The notes below the pieces were generated by a model. That model did no database searches. It was not told where the DNA came from and saw only the letters and a program-made list of their open reading frames with translations. Below, one piece after another: positions 28,205 through 36,774 of a stretch of DNA of 37,074 nt. The stretch is from a virus, in the IMG/VR virus record IMGVR_UViG_3300049740_000279, positions 1 through 37,074 of that record; one strand, written 5' to 3'. Every line of letters starts with the position of its first letter. Within the stretch, counting starts at the first letter, position 1. The translations under genes were made by a program, and so were the position numbers.

Positions 28205-28852
28205 CTATGCTGACCCTGTTGGAAATTGTGAATCTAGTTGTGCTTGTGTACCGTATATTCTGTACAGTTTTAAACCTTCGCTCATGTAATCATACATAAC
28301 ATCTTTGTACGGAAGTTTCTTATTAACATTAAAGTTAACAATGCCACCACCGCTTTGTATCTGTAATGACTTCGCAGGCTTGTTACTTGGTTCAGCTGAC
28401 TTAGGTTCTGCTGATGCAGGAACATCACCAAGTAATACTTTAGCGTTATGAATCTTTGCTTCTAGTTCTCCTAATGATGCAAGTTCAGATATCTTTCTTG
28501 TATCTAAACCAGCAAAGCTAGTAAACAAATTACCTATCTTAGAACTTGCACTTGCTGTTGATTGTTTAGCTAGTTCTAATTTGTTAGCTGTAGCATTTTT
28601 AATTGAATCTGGTATAAGTCCACCTAGATCAGATGGTATTACAGGTAAGTCTGCCGCAGGATCAGGAATGCCAAAGTCGGGTAACGATGCTTCTGGTAGG
28701 TCAGGAAATCGTTCAGCAATCATTGAAGGATCACCAAACACTTCTGTTTCTACACCATTTATAACTTTGATTTCACTATTCAACTTAGTATTAACATTAA
28801 AGTTAACAAGTTGACTGTTAGCTTTTAATTGAACTTTAGGTATAGCACTCAT
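28205..28852 (-). CDS. Tail-module protein with the VNFNV module at both ends
   Basis: 215 residues. The N-terminal copy of the module (~7-51: VNFNVNTKLNSEIKV...VFGDPSMIAERFP) and the C-terminal copy (~162-211: IQSGGGIVNFNVNKKLPYKDVM...YRIYGTQAQLDSQFP) enclose a Pro-rich segment and a helical centre (NATANKLELAKQSTASASSKIG). It shares the module with the previous gene, and TAATG couples them. The gene is directly followed by the PAAR protein, so a role in the baseplate spike or hub is likely. No family name known to me. Confidence 0.82.
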   Translation of the reverse strand: MSAIPKVQLKANSQLVNFNVNTKLNSEIKVINGVETEVFGDPSMIAERFPDLPEASLPDFGIPDPAADLPVIPSDLGGLIPDSIKNATANKLELAKQSTASASSKIGNLFTSFAGLDTRKISELASLGELEAKIHNAKVLLGDVPASAEPKSAEPSNKPAKSLQIQSGGGIVNFNVNKKLPYKDVMYDYMSEGLKLYRIYGTQAQLDSQFPTGSA

Positions 28853-29817
28853 TATACTGCTACCAATATTGATTCAGGAAATGCTTTGTCTAGTTGTTCT
28901 GTTGTAGCATATACTCTTGTTAGCTTACCTTGGTGCATAACATCTCTGAAAGGTTTCTTCTTGTCAATATTCCAGTTAACAATACTACCATTTGATTGTA
29001 TAGTTCTTGTTTGTGCCGGAACATCGCTTTTCATTTTCTCTTTAATCTCACCTGCTTGTCCACTAGGTGTAAACTTTGTATTTTGTAGTGCAGTTGTTAT
29101 TCCTTTACAGTTACCTGTTTTAACTGCGGCAACCATTGCACTTAGTTCACCTTGACATGCACCAATGTTTTCTGACACTACTGCACACGCATCGTTAATC
29201 TCTTGTCCAACGTCTGGTGCTTCATCACCTAGTACTTCATTTAAGTCGTTCATTGTCTCAGACACACCATTAATATAATTGTCTAAGGCAGTTTCTAATT
29301 CTTCTCTTGCTACTGTGTACAGTTGCGGATCCGGAGTATCATCGTCAAGTTCTATTGCTTCTAAACGTTCGATAAGAGCATTAACTTCTTCTGTCTTAGC
29401 TGTTGCATCTGTAATGTTAGTATTGATTTCAGAAATCTTTTCAGTTGCCTCACCTGCCACGTCCATAGACTCTGTTAGTAACTCGTTAATTTTTTCTTCT
29501 GTTTCGGAGGCTGATATAGCTGTTTCAACATCAGGTGCTAATGAACCAATACTACCCATAACTGCACAGGCATCTGTTGCAGTTGCCATTGTAGCATCAC
29601 AGGCAGTTTCAAGTTTAACTGCTTTAGCATCTACAGTATCATCAACATACTTAGGTGTTCCACCTGCAAACTTTTTATCAAGAGCGGCTTGTGGGCCATG
29701 TACCCTTGTTTCTTTTCCTAAATATGTAACAATAATAAATGGTGTACCTTCTTTTTCAACATTAAAGTTAACAATACTACCATTGTCTTGAATACGTCTA
29801 TAAATCATTTCTGGCAT
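28852..29817 (-). CDS. Tail-module protein with VNFNV modules and coiled-coil centre
   Basis: 321 residues, the larger of two relatives. The N-terminal module (~9-52: IQDNGSIVNFNVEKEGTPFIIVTYLGKETRVHG...LDKKF) and the C-terminal module (~273-315: IQSNGSIVNWNIDKKKPFRDVM...TRVYATTEQLDKAF) bracket an acidic helical rod (~55-260) with many Glu/Ala and six Cys. It begins with a strong AGAGGAG and a late GATAAATA box (29846-29839). The four modules across two adjacent genes imply duplication. Structural role inferred from the PAAR neighbour. Confidence 0.82.
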   Translation of the reverse strand: MPEMIYRRIQDNGSIVNFNVEKEGTPFIIVTYLGKETRVHGPQAALDKKFAGGTPKYVDDTVDAKAVKLETACDATMATATDACAVMGSIGSLAPDVETAISASETEEKINELLTESMDVAGEATEKISEINTNITDATAKTEEVNALIERLEAIELDDDTPDPQLYTVAREELETALDNYINGVSETMNDLNEVLGDEAPDVGQEINDACAVVSENIGACQGELSAMVAAVKTGNCKGITTALQNTKFTPSGQAGEIKEKMKSDVPAQTRTIQSNGSIVNWNIDKKKPFRDVMHQGKLTRVYATTEQLDKAFPESILVAV

Positions 29818-29838
29818 ATTAATACTCCTCTTACAAAG

Positions 29839-29846
29839 TATTTATC
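29839..29846 (-). promoter_or_regulatory. Late-type promoter GATAAATA of the tail operon
   Basis: One mismatch from TATAAATA, 22 nt before ATG 29817 with AGAGGAG in between. Confidence 0.55.
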
Positions 29847-29848
29847 TG

Positions 29849-30166
29849 CTATTTAATGATGTCAGCTAATCCTGCAGGTGCTTTGATGATTGGTGATGTT
29901 TGTTTTTCGTATGCTTCAGCAAACTGTTTTGCAGTAGGTACACATAAAGAAATAGCAGTATGCTTAACAGTATAGCTTCTGTTTACTTCTGCTGTAAACA
30001 AGAACTGTTGTAAGCCAATACCTTTTTCACTAGCAACTAGTGTTAGTGGATAATGAAGTTGGATTTGTTTATCATCTTCTTTTTCAAACCTACCTACAAG
30101 CTCTTCGCCTGACATAAGTTTAATAGTAACAATATCGCCTTTTTTGTAAGGTGCTTCAATTAACAT
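29849..30166 (-). CDS. Sm/Hfq-like small protein
   Basis: 105 residues. KGDIVTIKLMSGEELVGRFEKEDDKQIQLHYPLTLV (~9-44) gives the Sm1 strand order (xxVxxxLxxGxxxxGxx...), with a second part LQQFLFTAEVNRSYTVKHTAISLCVP and a helical tail. Such LSm-like proteins occur in T4-like cyanophages and may bind RNA. It lies 3 nt downstream of glutaredoxin. Hfq itself has a distinct KNG/YKHA motif that is absent here. Confidence 0.65.
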   Translation of the reverse strand: MLIEAPYKKGDIVTIKLMSGEELVGRFEKEDDKQIQLHYPLTLVASEKGIGLQQFLFTAEVNRSYTVKHTAISLCVPTAKQFAEAYEKQTSPIIKAPAGLADIIK

Positions 30167-30169
30167 ATA

Positions 30170-30433
30170 TTATTCTCCAGTTTCTAAGTGTTTTTCTAAT
30201 TCGTGATAACCACCCATATACTTACCCTTGAAAATAATTTGCGGAGCAGTTCGTGGCATTGGAAGATTATTAACTTTGAATTCTTCCATCAACTGTTCAA
30301 CTGGAATGTCTTTACCAATAATCATTTCGATAAAGTCTACGCCTTTACTTTTTAATAGATGTTTTGCTTTTACACAATAGCTACAATTTGGTTTTGAATA
30401 TACTACTGTGGTGTTGTTGTCTGCCTTTTGCAT
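30170..30433 (-). CDS. Glutaredoxin
   Basis: 87 residues. Redox site CSYC (C17-C20) in KPNCSYCVKAKHLL, the cis-Pro segment RTAPQIIFKG and GGYHELEKHL. It returns electrons to ribonucleotide reductase, as T4 NrdC does. Shares TATAATG with nrdB (stop-start overlap), so the two are co-translated. Confidence 0.93.
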   Translation of the reverse strand: MQKADNNTTVVYSKPNCSYCVKAKHLLKSKGVDFIEMIIGKDIPVEQLMEEFKVNNLPMPRTAPQIIFKGKYMGGYHELEKHLETGE

Positions 30434-31536
30434 TATAGTTTAAATCCTTTTAGACTGTCTGTTGACACGTCTTGTTTAATCCCACCGATGATATAACTTT
30501 CAACTTCTGTCTCTTGAGGTGCAACTTGCAAGCCTGAGCTAGATAGCCAATGTTGTGTCCACGGTAGCGGGTTTTGGGTTGATGATGCATCAAAGATAGT
30601 TGAGTATCCTAATGCTTTAAGCCTACGGTTGGCAATGTACTCTACGTAATCGCCTAACAGTCTTTCGTTCAGACCAATAATTGATCCGTCTTTCATTAAA
30701 TGTTTAGCCCATGCTTTTTCTTCGTTAACACATGCCTTCCACATTTCATAAACTTCTGCTTCACATTCTTTTGCAATCTTAGCCATCTCTGGATCGTCAT
30801 CGCCACGCATCCAATTCTTAAGAACGTGTGAACTTAATGCAAGGTGTTGACTTTCATCACGAGCAATAAGACTAATAATCTTTGCTGAGCCTTCCATTTT
30901 CTTTAGCTCACCAAATGCAAATGTACATGCAAACGAAACATAAAAACGTAATCCTTCTAAGATGTTTACGTTCATCATAGCAAGGAACATTTTTTTCTTA
31001 ACGTCACGCATGGTTCCTTCTTTACGATGAATGAATGCGTCTGCCGCACCTGTAAATGCATCATAGTTTTTAGTTACACTAACTGCACGTTTAATAATTT
31101 CATCGTCATTTAAAATATGATCTAATACTTCACTTGGATTAGGATATACATTCTTCATAATGTGTGTATAACTACGTGAGTGAATAGTTTCAAAGAAGTC
31201 CCAAGTAACAATACAACCTTCTAGTTCTGGTAAAGATACATGAGGCAAGAAAGCAAGACATGGTCCTCTTCCTTGTACACTATCTAGTAGTGTTTGATAC
31301 TTTAGGTTACTTGTAAAAATGTGTTTTTCTTCTGGACGAAAGTTTTGGAAGTCAGCTCTATCTTTTTGTAACGATACTTCCTCAGGACGCCAAAAGTAAC
31401 CAAGCATTGTTTGGTTAAGTTTGTCAAATACAGGGAAACGAAATGTATCGTATCTCTGTGTGTTTTGATCTGCTCCGAAGAACATATGTTGCTTTGTGAA
31501 GTCTACAGCTTCACGATTAAATACTGTCTTTGCCAT
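30433..31536 (-). CDS. nrdB: Ribonucleotide reductase class Ia, beta subunit
   Basis: Carries the diiron-tyrosyl radical that starts reduction of ribonucleotides in NrdA. 367 residues. Iron ligands and radical site read Asp85 (LLDSVQGR), Glu116 and His119 (FETIHSRSYTH), Tyr123, with the second helix pair at FVSFACTFAFGE and RDESQHLALSSH. The C-terminus (STDSLKGFKL) is the tail that docks in NrdA. Own promoter at 31571-31599, 66 nt behind nrdA. Confidence 0.96.
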   Translation of the reverse strand: MAKTVFNREAVDFTKQHMFFGADQNTQRYDTFRFPVFDKLNQTMLGYFWRPEEVSLQKDRADFQNFRPEEKHIFTSNLKYQTLLDSVQGRGPCLAFLPHVSLPELEGCIVTWDFFETIHSRSYTHIMKNVYPNPSEVLDHILNDDEIIKRAVSVTKNYDAFTGAADAFIHRKEGTMRDVKKKMFLAMMNVNILEGLRFYVSFACTFAFGELKKMEGSAKIISLIARDESQHLALSSHVLKNWMRGDDDPEMAKIAKECEAEVYEMWKACVNEEKAWAKHLMKDGSIIGLNERLLGDYVEYIANRRLKALGYSTIFDASSTQNPLPWTQHWLSSSGLQVAPQETEVESYIIGGIKQDVSTDSLKGFKL

Positions 31537-31570
31537 GTCTCTCTCTTTTTTCTCTAATAGCGTATTTATT

Positions 31571-31599
31571 AATATACACTAGTCTTATGTATTTGTCAA
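31571..31599 (-). promoter_or_regulatory. Sigma-70-like promoter of nrdB-grx
   Basis: TTGACA (31599-31594), 17 nt, TATATT (31576-31571). It begins 4 nt after the TAG of nrdA. Confidence 0.83.
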
Positions 31600-31602
31600 G
31601 TA

Positions 31603-33957
31603 CTAAATTGCACAACTGTCGCAATATTCTTCGTACTCATCGTCTGTGCCGTTAAACTCCGCACGTCCAATCTGTGGTTCAAAGCCGTTAATAGGGCTTT
31701 CTAACTTAACTTCTTCTTGTTCATCTTCTAAATCGTTAGGATCAGACTTGAAGTCATAGGTGTTTTGGTAGTATGAAGTTTTCCAACCTAGCTTATATGT
31801 AGTTAACATATCTTGTAGCATTACACTCATTGGAACTTCATTGTTTTCAAAGTGTGTTGGGTTGTAACTCCAGTTACCTGAAATTGCTTGATCAAAGAAC
31901 TTTTGCATTACTGCTACTATGTTAATATAGCCTTCGTTGCTAGGCATATCCCATAGCAATGTGTAATAGTTCTTTAATGACTGATACTGTGGAACAATCT
32001 GCTTAAGAGGCCCTTTTTTGCTTTTCTTAATGGACAAGAATCCTCTAGGTGGCTCAATACCGTTTGTGGCATTCGACACAATGGAACTGCTTTCCGATGG
32101 CATCTGTGCGGACAACGTTGAGTGCCTAAGTCCGTCCTTAACAATTGAAGATCTAAGAGTCTCCCAATCATATTTTAGTGTAATCTTGCATACGTCATCC
32201 AAGTCCTTTTTATATGTGTCAATGGGTAGTACTCCATCGCTATATTTAGTACGGTCAAAATATTCACACTTGCCTTTTTCTTTAGCTAGATTGTTTGACG
32301 CTTGTAACAGATAATATTGAAATGCTTCTGTTAGCTCGTGTACTTTTGTTAATGCTTTTTTGTCGCTATACTTAACTTGATTCTTAGCTAGGTAATGTGC
32401 TAGTCCAATGTAACCTACACCTAAGCTACGTCTTGCTTTAGTACTTTTCTCTGCGGCTAAAATTGGATACTTCTGATAGTCAATAATTTCATCTAATGCT
32501 CTTACTGCCATATCACACAAGTCTTCTAGTTCATCTAGATTGTTAATTTTACCTACGTTAATAGCACTAAGAATACACAATGCAATTTCACCTTCTGGAT
32601 CGTCAATGTGTTGTAGTGGCTTAGTTGGTAATGTAATCTCTTGACACAAGTTACTCATGTAAACTGTGTCCTTAAATGAACTGTGTGTATTAGCATGATC
32701 AACATTCATAATATAGATACGTCCTGTTTCTGCACGTTCTTTAATTAATGCACTAAACAAGTCCATTGCTGAAATAGTTTTTGTACGTAATGTTTTGCTA
32801 CGTTCATATTTTGCATACAACTCTGCAAACTTATCTTGGTCTGAATAAAATGCTTCGTATAAGTCTGGCACTTCATGTGGCGAGAACAAAGTTATATCGC
32901 CGCCGGATAATAATCTTTCATACATAGTTTTATTAAGCTGAATTGAATAATCTAACTTACGTACTCTGTTATCCTCTGTACCTTTGTTATTCTTTAGCAC
33001 AAGGATGTCTTCAATTTCGTAATGCCATATTGGGAAGTGTGTAGTTGCACTACCACCACGTACACCATTTTGTGTACAACAACGTACTGTTGCTTCAAAC
33101 TTCTTTAGGAATGGGACAACACCTGTGTGTGCTACTTCACCACCTCTAATTTTACTGTTTACTGCTCTAATACGTCCTGCGTTAATTCCTATTCCTGCTC
33201 TTTGTGCGGTATAACGCCCAATAGCCATATCAGAACTAAAAATGGAATTAAGGGTATCATCGCTATCAACAAGTACGCAAGAAGCAAATTGTCTAAGAGG
33301 TGTGCGGACGCCGGCCATAACGGGCGTCGGGATATTGATTTTAAAAAGGGAGGTCGCATCGTAGTATCTCCTTACATATTGCATACGTGATTGTGCTGGA
33401 TATTCTGCGAACAATGTTGCCGCGATCATCATGTACATCATTTGTGGAGATTCATAAATGTCACCACTGCTTCTATCTTGTACAAGGTACTTGTCAACTA
33501 CTTGACGAAGTCCTGCATACGTAAAGTTCTCATCACGTTTATGCTTAATGTATTTGTTTAATGTTGAAAGTTCGTCTTCGGTATACTTTTCTAAGATAGC
33601 TGGATCGTATACACCACGGTCAATGTTACGTTTGATTACATCAATTAAAGGAATAGGATTGTATTGGCCAAATGACTCTTTGTAGATAGGGTATAATAAT
33701 AAACGTGCCGCAACAAACTGATAGTTAGGATTTTCTAATGTAATTAAATCGTTTGCACTTTTAACTAGGATTTCTTGAATCTCTGCTGTACTCATGTCGT
33801 CATAGAATTGAATGTTTGCATTCATTTCAATTTGACTACTACTAACTCCTGCTAGTCCTTCACACGCTTCTTCTACAACAAAGTGAATTTTATTGATGTC
33901 TAGTGGTACACTTGACCCATCTCTTTTTTGGATTTGGATTCCCAAGCCGTTTGTCAT
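31603..33957 (-). CDS. nrdA: Ribonucleotide reductase class Ia, alpha subunit
   Basis: Makes dNDPs from NDPs. 784 residues. An N-terminal ATP-cone (IQKRDGSSVPLDINKIHFVVEEAC) implies dATP feedback. Active-site cysteines are visible in FASCVLVDSDDTLNSIF, NLCQEITLPTKP (with Asn, Cys and Glu of the radical site) and ALCILSAINVGK; PSESSSIVSNATNGIEP is the Ser/Asn loop; the tail ends YCDSCAI, the redox pair that glutaredoxin reduces. Start ATG 33957 with AGGAGA. The leader contains two copies of an 11-bp repeat (33969-33992). Confidence 0.96.
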   Translation of the reverse strand: MTNGLGIQIQKRDGSSVPLDINKIHFVVEEACEGLAGVSSSQIEMNANIQFYDDMSTAEIQEILVKSANDLITLENPNYQFVAARLLLYPIYKESFGQYNPIPLIDVIKRNIDRGVYDPAILEKYTEDELSTLNKYIKHKRDENFTYAGLRQVVDKYLVQDRSSGDIYESPQMMYMMIAATLFAEYPAQSRMQYVRRYYDATSLFKINIPTPVMAGVRTPLRQFASCVLVDSDDTLNSIFSSDMAIGRYTAQRAGIGINAGRIRAVNSKIRGGEVAHTGVVPFLKKFEATVRCCTQNGVRGGSATTHFPIWHYEIEDILVLKNNKGTEDNRVRKLDYSIQLNKTMYERLLSGGDITLFSPHEVPDLYEAFYSDQDKFAELYAKYERSKTLRTKTISAMDLFSALIKERAETGRIYIMNVDHANTHSSFKDTVYMSNLCQEITLPTKPLQHIDDPEGEIALCILSAINVGKINNLDELEDLCDMAVRALDEIIDYQKYPILAAEKSTKARRSLGVGYIGLAHYLAKNQVKYSDKKALTKVHELTEAFQYYLLQASNNLAKEKGKCEYFDRTKYSDGVLPIDTYKKDLDDVCKITLKYDWETLRSSIVKDGLRHSTLSAQMPSESSSIVSNATNGIEPPRGFLSIKKSKKGPLKQIVPQYQSLKNYYTLLWDMPSNEGYINIVAVMQKFFDQAISGNWSYNPTHFENNEVPMSVMLQDMLTTYKLGWKTSYYQNTYDFKSDPNDLEDEQEEVKLESPINGFEPQIGRAEFNGTDDEYEEYCDSCAI

Positions 33958-33968
33958 TCTCTATCTCC

Positions 33969-33992
33969 TAATCTTTAATCTTAATCTTTAAT
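33969..33992 (-). repeat. Tandem 11-bp repeat in the nrdA leader
   Basis: TAATCTTTAAT at 33969-33979 and again at 33982-33992 (plus-strand view), 2 nt apart; on the minus strand ATTAAAGATTA twice, directly before the AGGAGA ribosome site of nrdA. Could be an operator or translational-control site; no known box (e.g. NrdR) is recognised. Confidence 0.55.
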
Positions 33993-34008
33993 ATTAATGT
34001 AAGTGTAT

Positions 34009-34434
34009 TTATTGAAGCCGGGGCATTCGATATATGCGTTGTGATATAAATTCTGTTGGTAAATCTGCTCTTTGGCAAACCTCGTCAAATTCATAACACA
34101 ATACATGGTTATCTACGAATACAGGATAAAAAAATACCTCACTTGTCTTATCTGTACTGATATGTATCTCAAAATCACTTTGGGAAAACCTATCAGTTAA
34201 TTGTAAAGTATAACACACAGCTAGGCTATGTGTCAAGTCACAAATTTTATTTTGGAGTAATATCTCCCACGGACTAGGCCATGTTGCACGATCCCAAGGA
34301 TCAATGCTTAATTTACAGCGTTCGTGTCTATCATAGTAGGAGATTGCGTCCTGGAAGGGCTTATTACTTGTTTCTAGTTTCTTTCTAAATCTAGACCAGT
34401 CAAAGAGCCTGCTCTCAAAATTTAATTCTTGCAT
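34009..34434 (-). CDS. Conserved phage protein, unknown
   Basis: 141 residues. Helical, aromatic-rich N-terminus (FESRLFDWSRFRKKLE, YYDRHERCKLSIDPWDRATWPSPWEILLQNKICDLTHSLAVCYTLQL), then strands FEIHISTD, VFFYPVFVDNHVLCYEF and a basic end (SQRIYRMPRL). Coupled to the fibre gene by TAATG, which suggests a fibre-associated or chaperone role; no motif proves this. Confidence 0.72.
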   Translation of the reverse strand: MQELNFESRLFDWSRFRKKLETSNKPFQDAISYYDRHERCKLSIDPWDRATWPSPWEILLQNKICDLTHSLAVCYTLQLTDRFSQSDFEIHISTDKTSEVFFYPVFVDNHVLCYEFDEVCQRADLPTEFISQRIYRMPRLQ

Positions 34435-36062
34435 TAAGTCTTATATGTAACGTTAAAGGATATTGACCCTGTATCACTAGTTGTTGTATTCTTCATCTGC
34501 ACAACTATTGTTTCGTTAGTTGCATCTCCATCCTCATCAGCTAATGCTGTTTGAAATTCTAAATTAGGTCTGTATGCGTCAGTTCCTAAAAATGTAAACT
34601 CGTCTGTTGTTTGCGTAGTTCCGTCTGCAAGGTTAACAAAGATGTTTAGTACACCTTCTCTAATTGCGTTAACGGCTGTTGATTTGTATACATACGCAAT
34701 TTGTACGTTTTTACTAACTTCGCCACTACACTTTAATACTCTTACAAATGTATTCTGTTGTGCTACAGGAATTCTATATGAAAACTCATTTTTAAATAAT
34801 CCTGGCCCTTCAACTTCTGGTACATATTTGTAGCCTGAAATCAATGTTTGGTTATATGACAAATCTGCTGTTCTGTCAAAGAAGTCACCGTCACTGCTAT
34901 TAGTTAATGCAGTACCGTCTGTAAACTTAATAATAGCAAATGAAGCATTTGAGTTTGCTCCACCATTGTTACCAACACTAGTAAATGTGTTATGTGTGCT
35001 TCTATTATAGTTACCCTTGTTAACAAATATACCGTATTCGTCAATGTCTGTAAATGTACTACTAGTAATTGTATTTTTCTGTGGACCTGTTAATTGTCCT
35101 TGAGCACCAATAGTAGTTCCTTGTCCAAATACAACACCTCTGTCTAAAGTTTTAAATGTTGTATTACTAAACGTATTTTCTTTAATATCAAAATCACTAA
35201 ACACACCATATGAGTGTCCTTCGATAGTACAGTTAGTAAACGTATTATTGTTTGAACTTACTGCTGTTGATAAACTGTTTAATAGTACACCAACTTGTGT
35301 TGCTGTTACTACTGTACCTGTTGACCAAGTGCCTTTAATAGTAATATCTTCAAACGTACTGTTTCTACAACTAGTCAATGCTAGTCCTGTATTAACAGTT
35401 TGTTGTACTAGTGTAAAGCCTGACACTTTAATATCTTGTGCTTGATTAATAAATGAGCTAGTTGCATCACTGGCATATGTACCTGGAGTACTTGTGCTAT
35501 TAACAGTTTCTATAATTGGAAACGCACCAGTCTGTGTAATGATTGTTCTTTCACTGCCTTCACCAACTAGTGTAGCATGTGGCGGAACTTTTAAACTGTT
35601 TGATAATGTGTAATTACCTGCTGGAAAATATAATTTTACTCTACTTGTAACACTTCCTTTTGATGCATTGTTTAGGTATAGTTGATCAATAGCTCTTTGT
35701 AAAACTGTTGTTTGATCTGAACCATCACCTAATGCACCAAACGACAATACATTTACTGTTTCGTCTAGTCTTTCTTGTAATGTTCTAGTAACTGGAGTTG
35801 TAGCAGTAGCACCTGTTTGGATTGTTTCATCCGTTGCTTTGTACTTGTATGTGTCTGCAAACGTAAACAAGTTATCATGTTGTGTAATAATCTTTGTATT
35901 ACCAACTGCTGGTGCACCTTCTGATACTGAACCGTTACCAATGTAAAGTTCTCTAGCATCTACAGCCCAGCCAAACTCACCGCCAGCTAATTGCGGTATG
36001 CCAGTACCTGCATTCTTTTGTCCGCGTCTAACCTGTATACGTGAAATTTGTACAATCGCCAC
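34434..36062 (-). CDS. Tail fibre/spike protein with right-handed beta-helix
   Basis: 542 residues from GTG 36062 (AGGAGA upstream). N-terminus IQVRRGQKNAG..PQLAGGEFGWAVDARELYIGNGS (~9-45) is the tropism-determinant/receptor-fibre N-terminal motif. LSFGALGDGSDQTTVLQRAIDQLY (~105-130) and LYFPAGNYTL open a pectate-lyase-type beta-helix (~100-375) with repeated N-T-F/S-x-T turns (NNTFTNCTIEGHS, NTFSNTTFKTLD, NTITSSTFTDID, NTFTSVG). The C-terminal ~150 residues form a beta-rich cap. Likely receptor binding or glycan cleavage; no catalytic residues can be named. Confidence 0.85.
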   Translation of the reverse strand: MAIVQISRIQVRRGQKNAGTGIPQLAGGEFGWAVDARELYIGNGSVSEGAPAVGNTKIITQHDNLFTFADTYKYKATDETIQTGATATTPVTRTLQERLDETVNVLSFGALGDGSDQTTVLQRAIDQLYLNNASKGSVTSRVKLYFPAGNYTLSNSLKVPPHATLVGEGSERTIITQTGAFPIIETVNSTSTPGTYASDATSSFINQAQDIKVSGFTLVQQTVNTGLALTSCRNSTFEDITIKGTWSTGTVVTATQVGVLLNSLSTAVSSNNNTFTNCTIEGHSYGVFSDFDIKENTFSNTTFKTLDRGVVFGQGTTIGAQGQLTGPQKNTITSSTFTDIDEYGIFVNKGNYNRSTHNTFTSVGNNGGANSNASFAIIKFTDGTALTNSSDGDFFDRTADLSYNQTLISGYKYVPEVEGPGLFKNEFSYRIPVAQQNTFVRVLKCSGEVSKNVQIAYVYKSTAVNAIREGVLNIFVNLADGTTQTTDEFTFLGTDAYRPNLEFQTALADEDGDATNETIVVQMKNTTTSDTGSISFNVTYKT

Positions 36063-36087
36063 TATATTTCTCCTAATTTGCTATTAG

Positions 36088-36095
36088 TATTTATC
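36088..36095 (-). promoter_or_regulatory. Late-type promoter GATAAATA of the fibre gene
   Basis: One mismatch from TATAAATA; it contains the TGA stop (36096-36094) of the nuclease gene and lies 25 nt before GTG 36062. Confidence 0.58.
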
Positions 36096-36774
36096 ACTTC
36101 ATGGAGTCATAATATTGATATACACGGTCCCACCACTTAGATTCCCACTCCTTAAATTCGTCTGGCCATAGATCAAACTGCTGATACGTTAAGTCGCGAC
36201 AGCATACAAATACATGCCCTTCTTTAATGTCTGTGCCGTATATTTCGTTATGTGCTAAGGCATAGGCTGTTAACTGCAAATAGTAATCTTCAATCCATTC
36301 TTTCTTCTTAGGCTTGTTAGATTGTTTAAAGTCCATAATACAAGGCTGGCCTTTGTATGTTCCTACAAGATCAGTCGTTCCTGCGTAGATTTGAGGGTGA
36401 TAAAGCATCACTTCTGTACCCCATATAGCATCTACGTCAACCATAGCATTATCACGGATTTGTTCACCCATCTTGTTTGCTTGTTGACTGTAAGGGTTAC
36501 TGCCTGGTTGTGGCCATTCGCCTTCTAGTATGTAATCCTCTAAGAACTTGTGCATACGTGTTCCAACACTAGCGGCTTCTGTTACAATCTCTTGTGCTTT
36601 CTTTTCTCCAACACGCTTACGCCATGCGTTTAAATGCGTCATATCCTTCGTTTTACTAAGGATTGTTGTAACACTTGCTACATGGTTACCATCTGGACAA
36701 GCGTACAAACGCTTGCCGTTTACGCTTTCTCTTTTTAGCTCTTTATAATCATACTGTTCGGTTATTAAACTCAT
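36094..36774 (-). CDS. RecB/Cas4-like PD-(D/E)XK nuclease
   Basis: 226 residues. His75 in GTRMHKFLED, then Glu121 (WGTEVML), Asp135 (AGTTDLVG), Asp148-x-Lys150 (IMDFKQS) and the QLTAY motif (167-171) give the complete RecB-family exonuclease site. Phages of this group usually carry such a gene as a recombination or DNA-processing exonuclease. N-terminal ~60 residues hold VTTILSKTKD, typical of the family. ATG overlaps the stop of the previous gene (ATGA). Confidence 0.88.
   Translation of the reverse strand: MSLITEQYDYKELKRESVNGKRLYACPDGNHVASVTTILSKTKDMTHLNAWRKRVGEKKAQEIVTEAASVGTRMHKFLEDYILEGEWPQPGSNPYSQQANKMGEQIRDNAMVDVDAIWGTEVMLYHPQIYAGTTDLVGTYKGQPCIMDFKQSNKPKKKEWIEDYYLQLTAYALAHNEIYGTDIKEGHVFVCCRDLTYQQFDLWPDEFKEWESKWWDRVYQYYDSMK

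Noticed and set aside
27426-29791. Long plus-strand open frames opposite the PAAR and module proteins
   Set aside because: Ser/Thr/Cys-rich translations that mirror the real minus-strand genes; the minus-strand genes have domains, ribosome sites and coupling.
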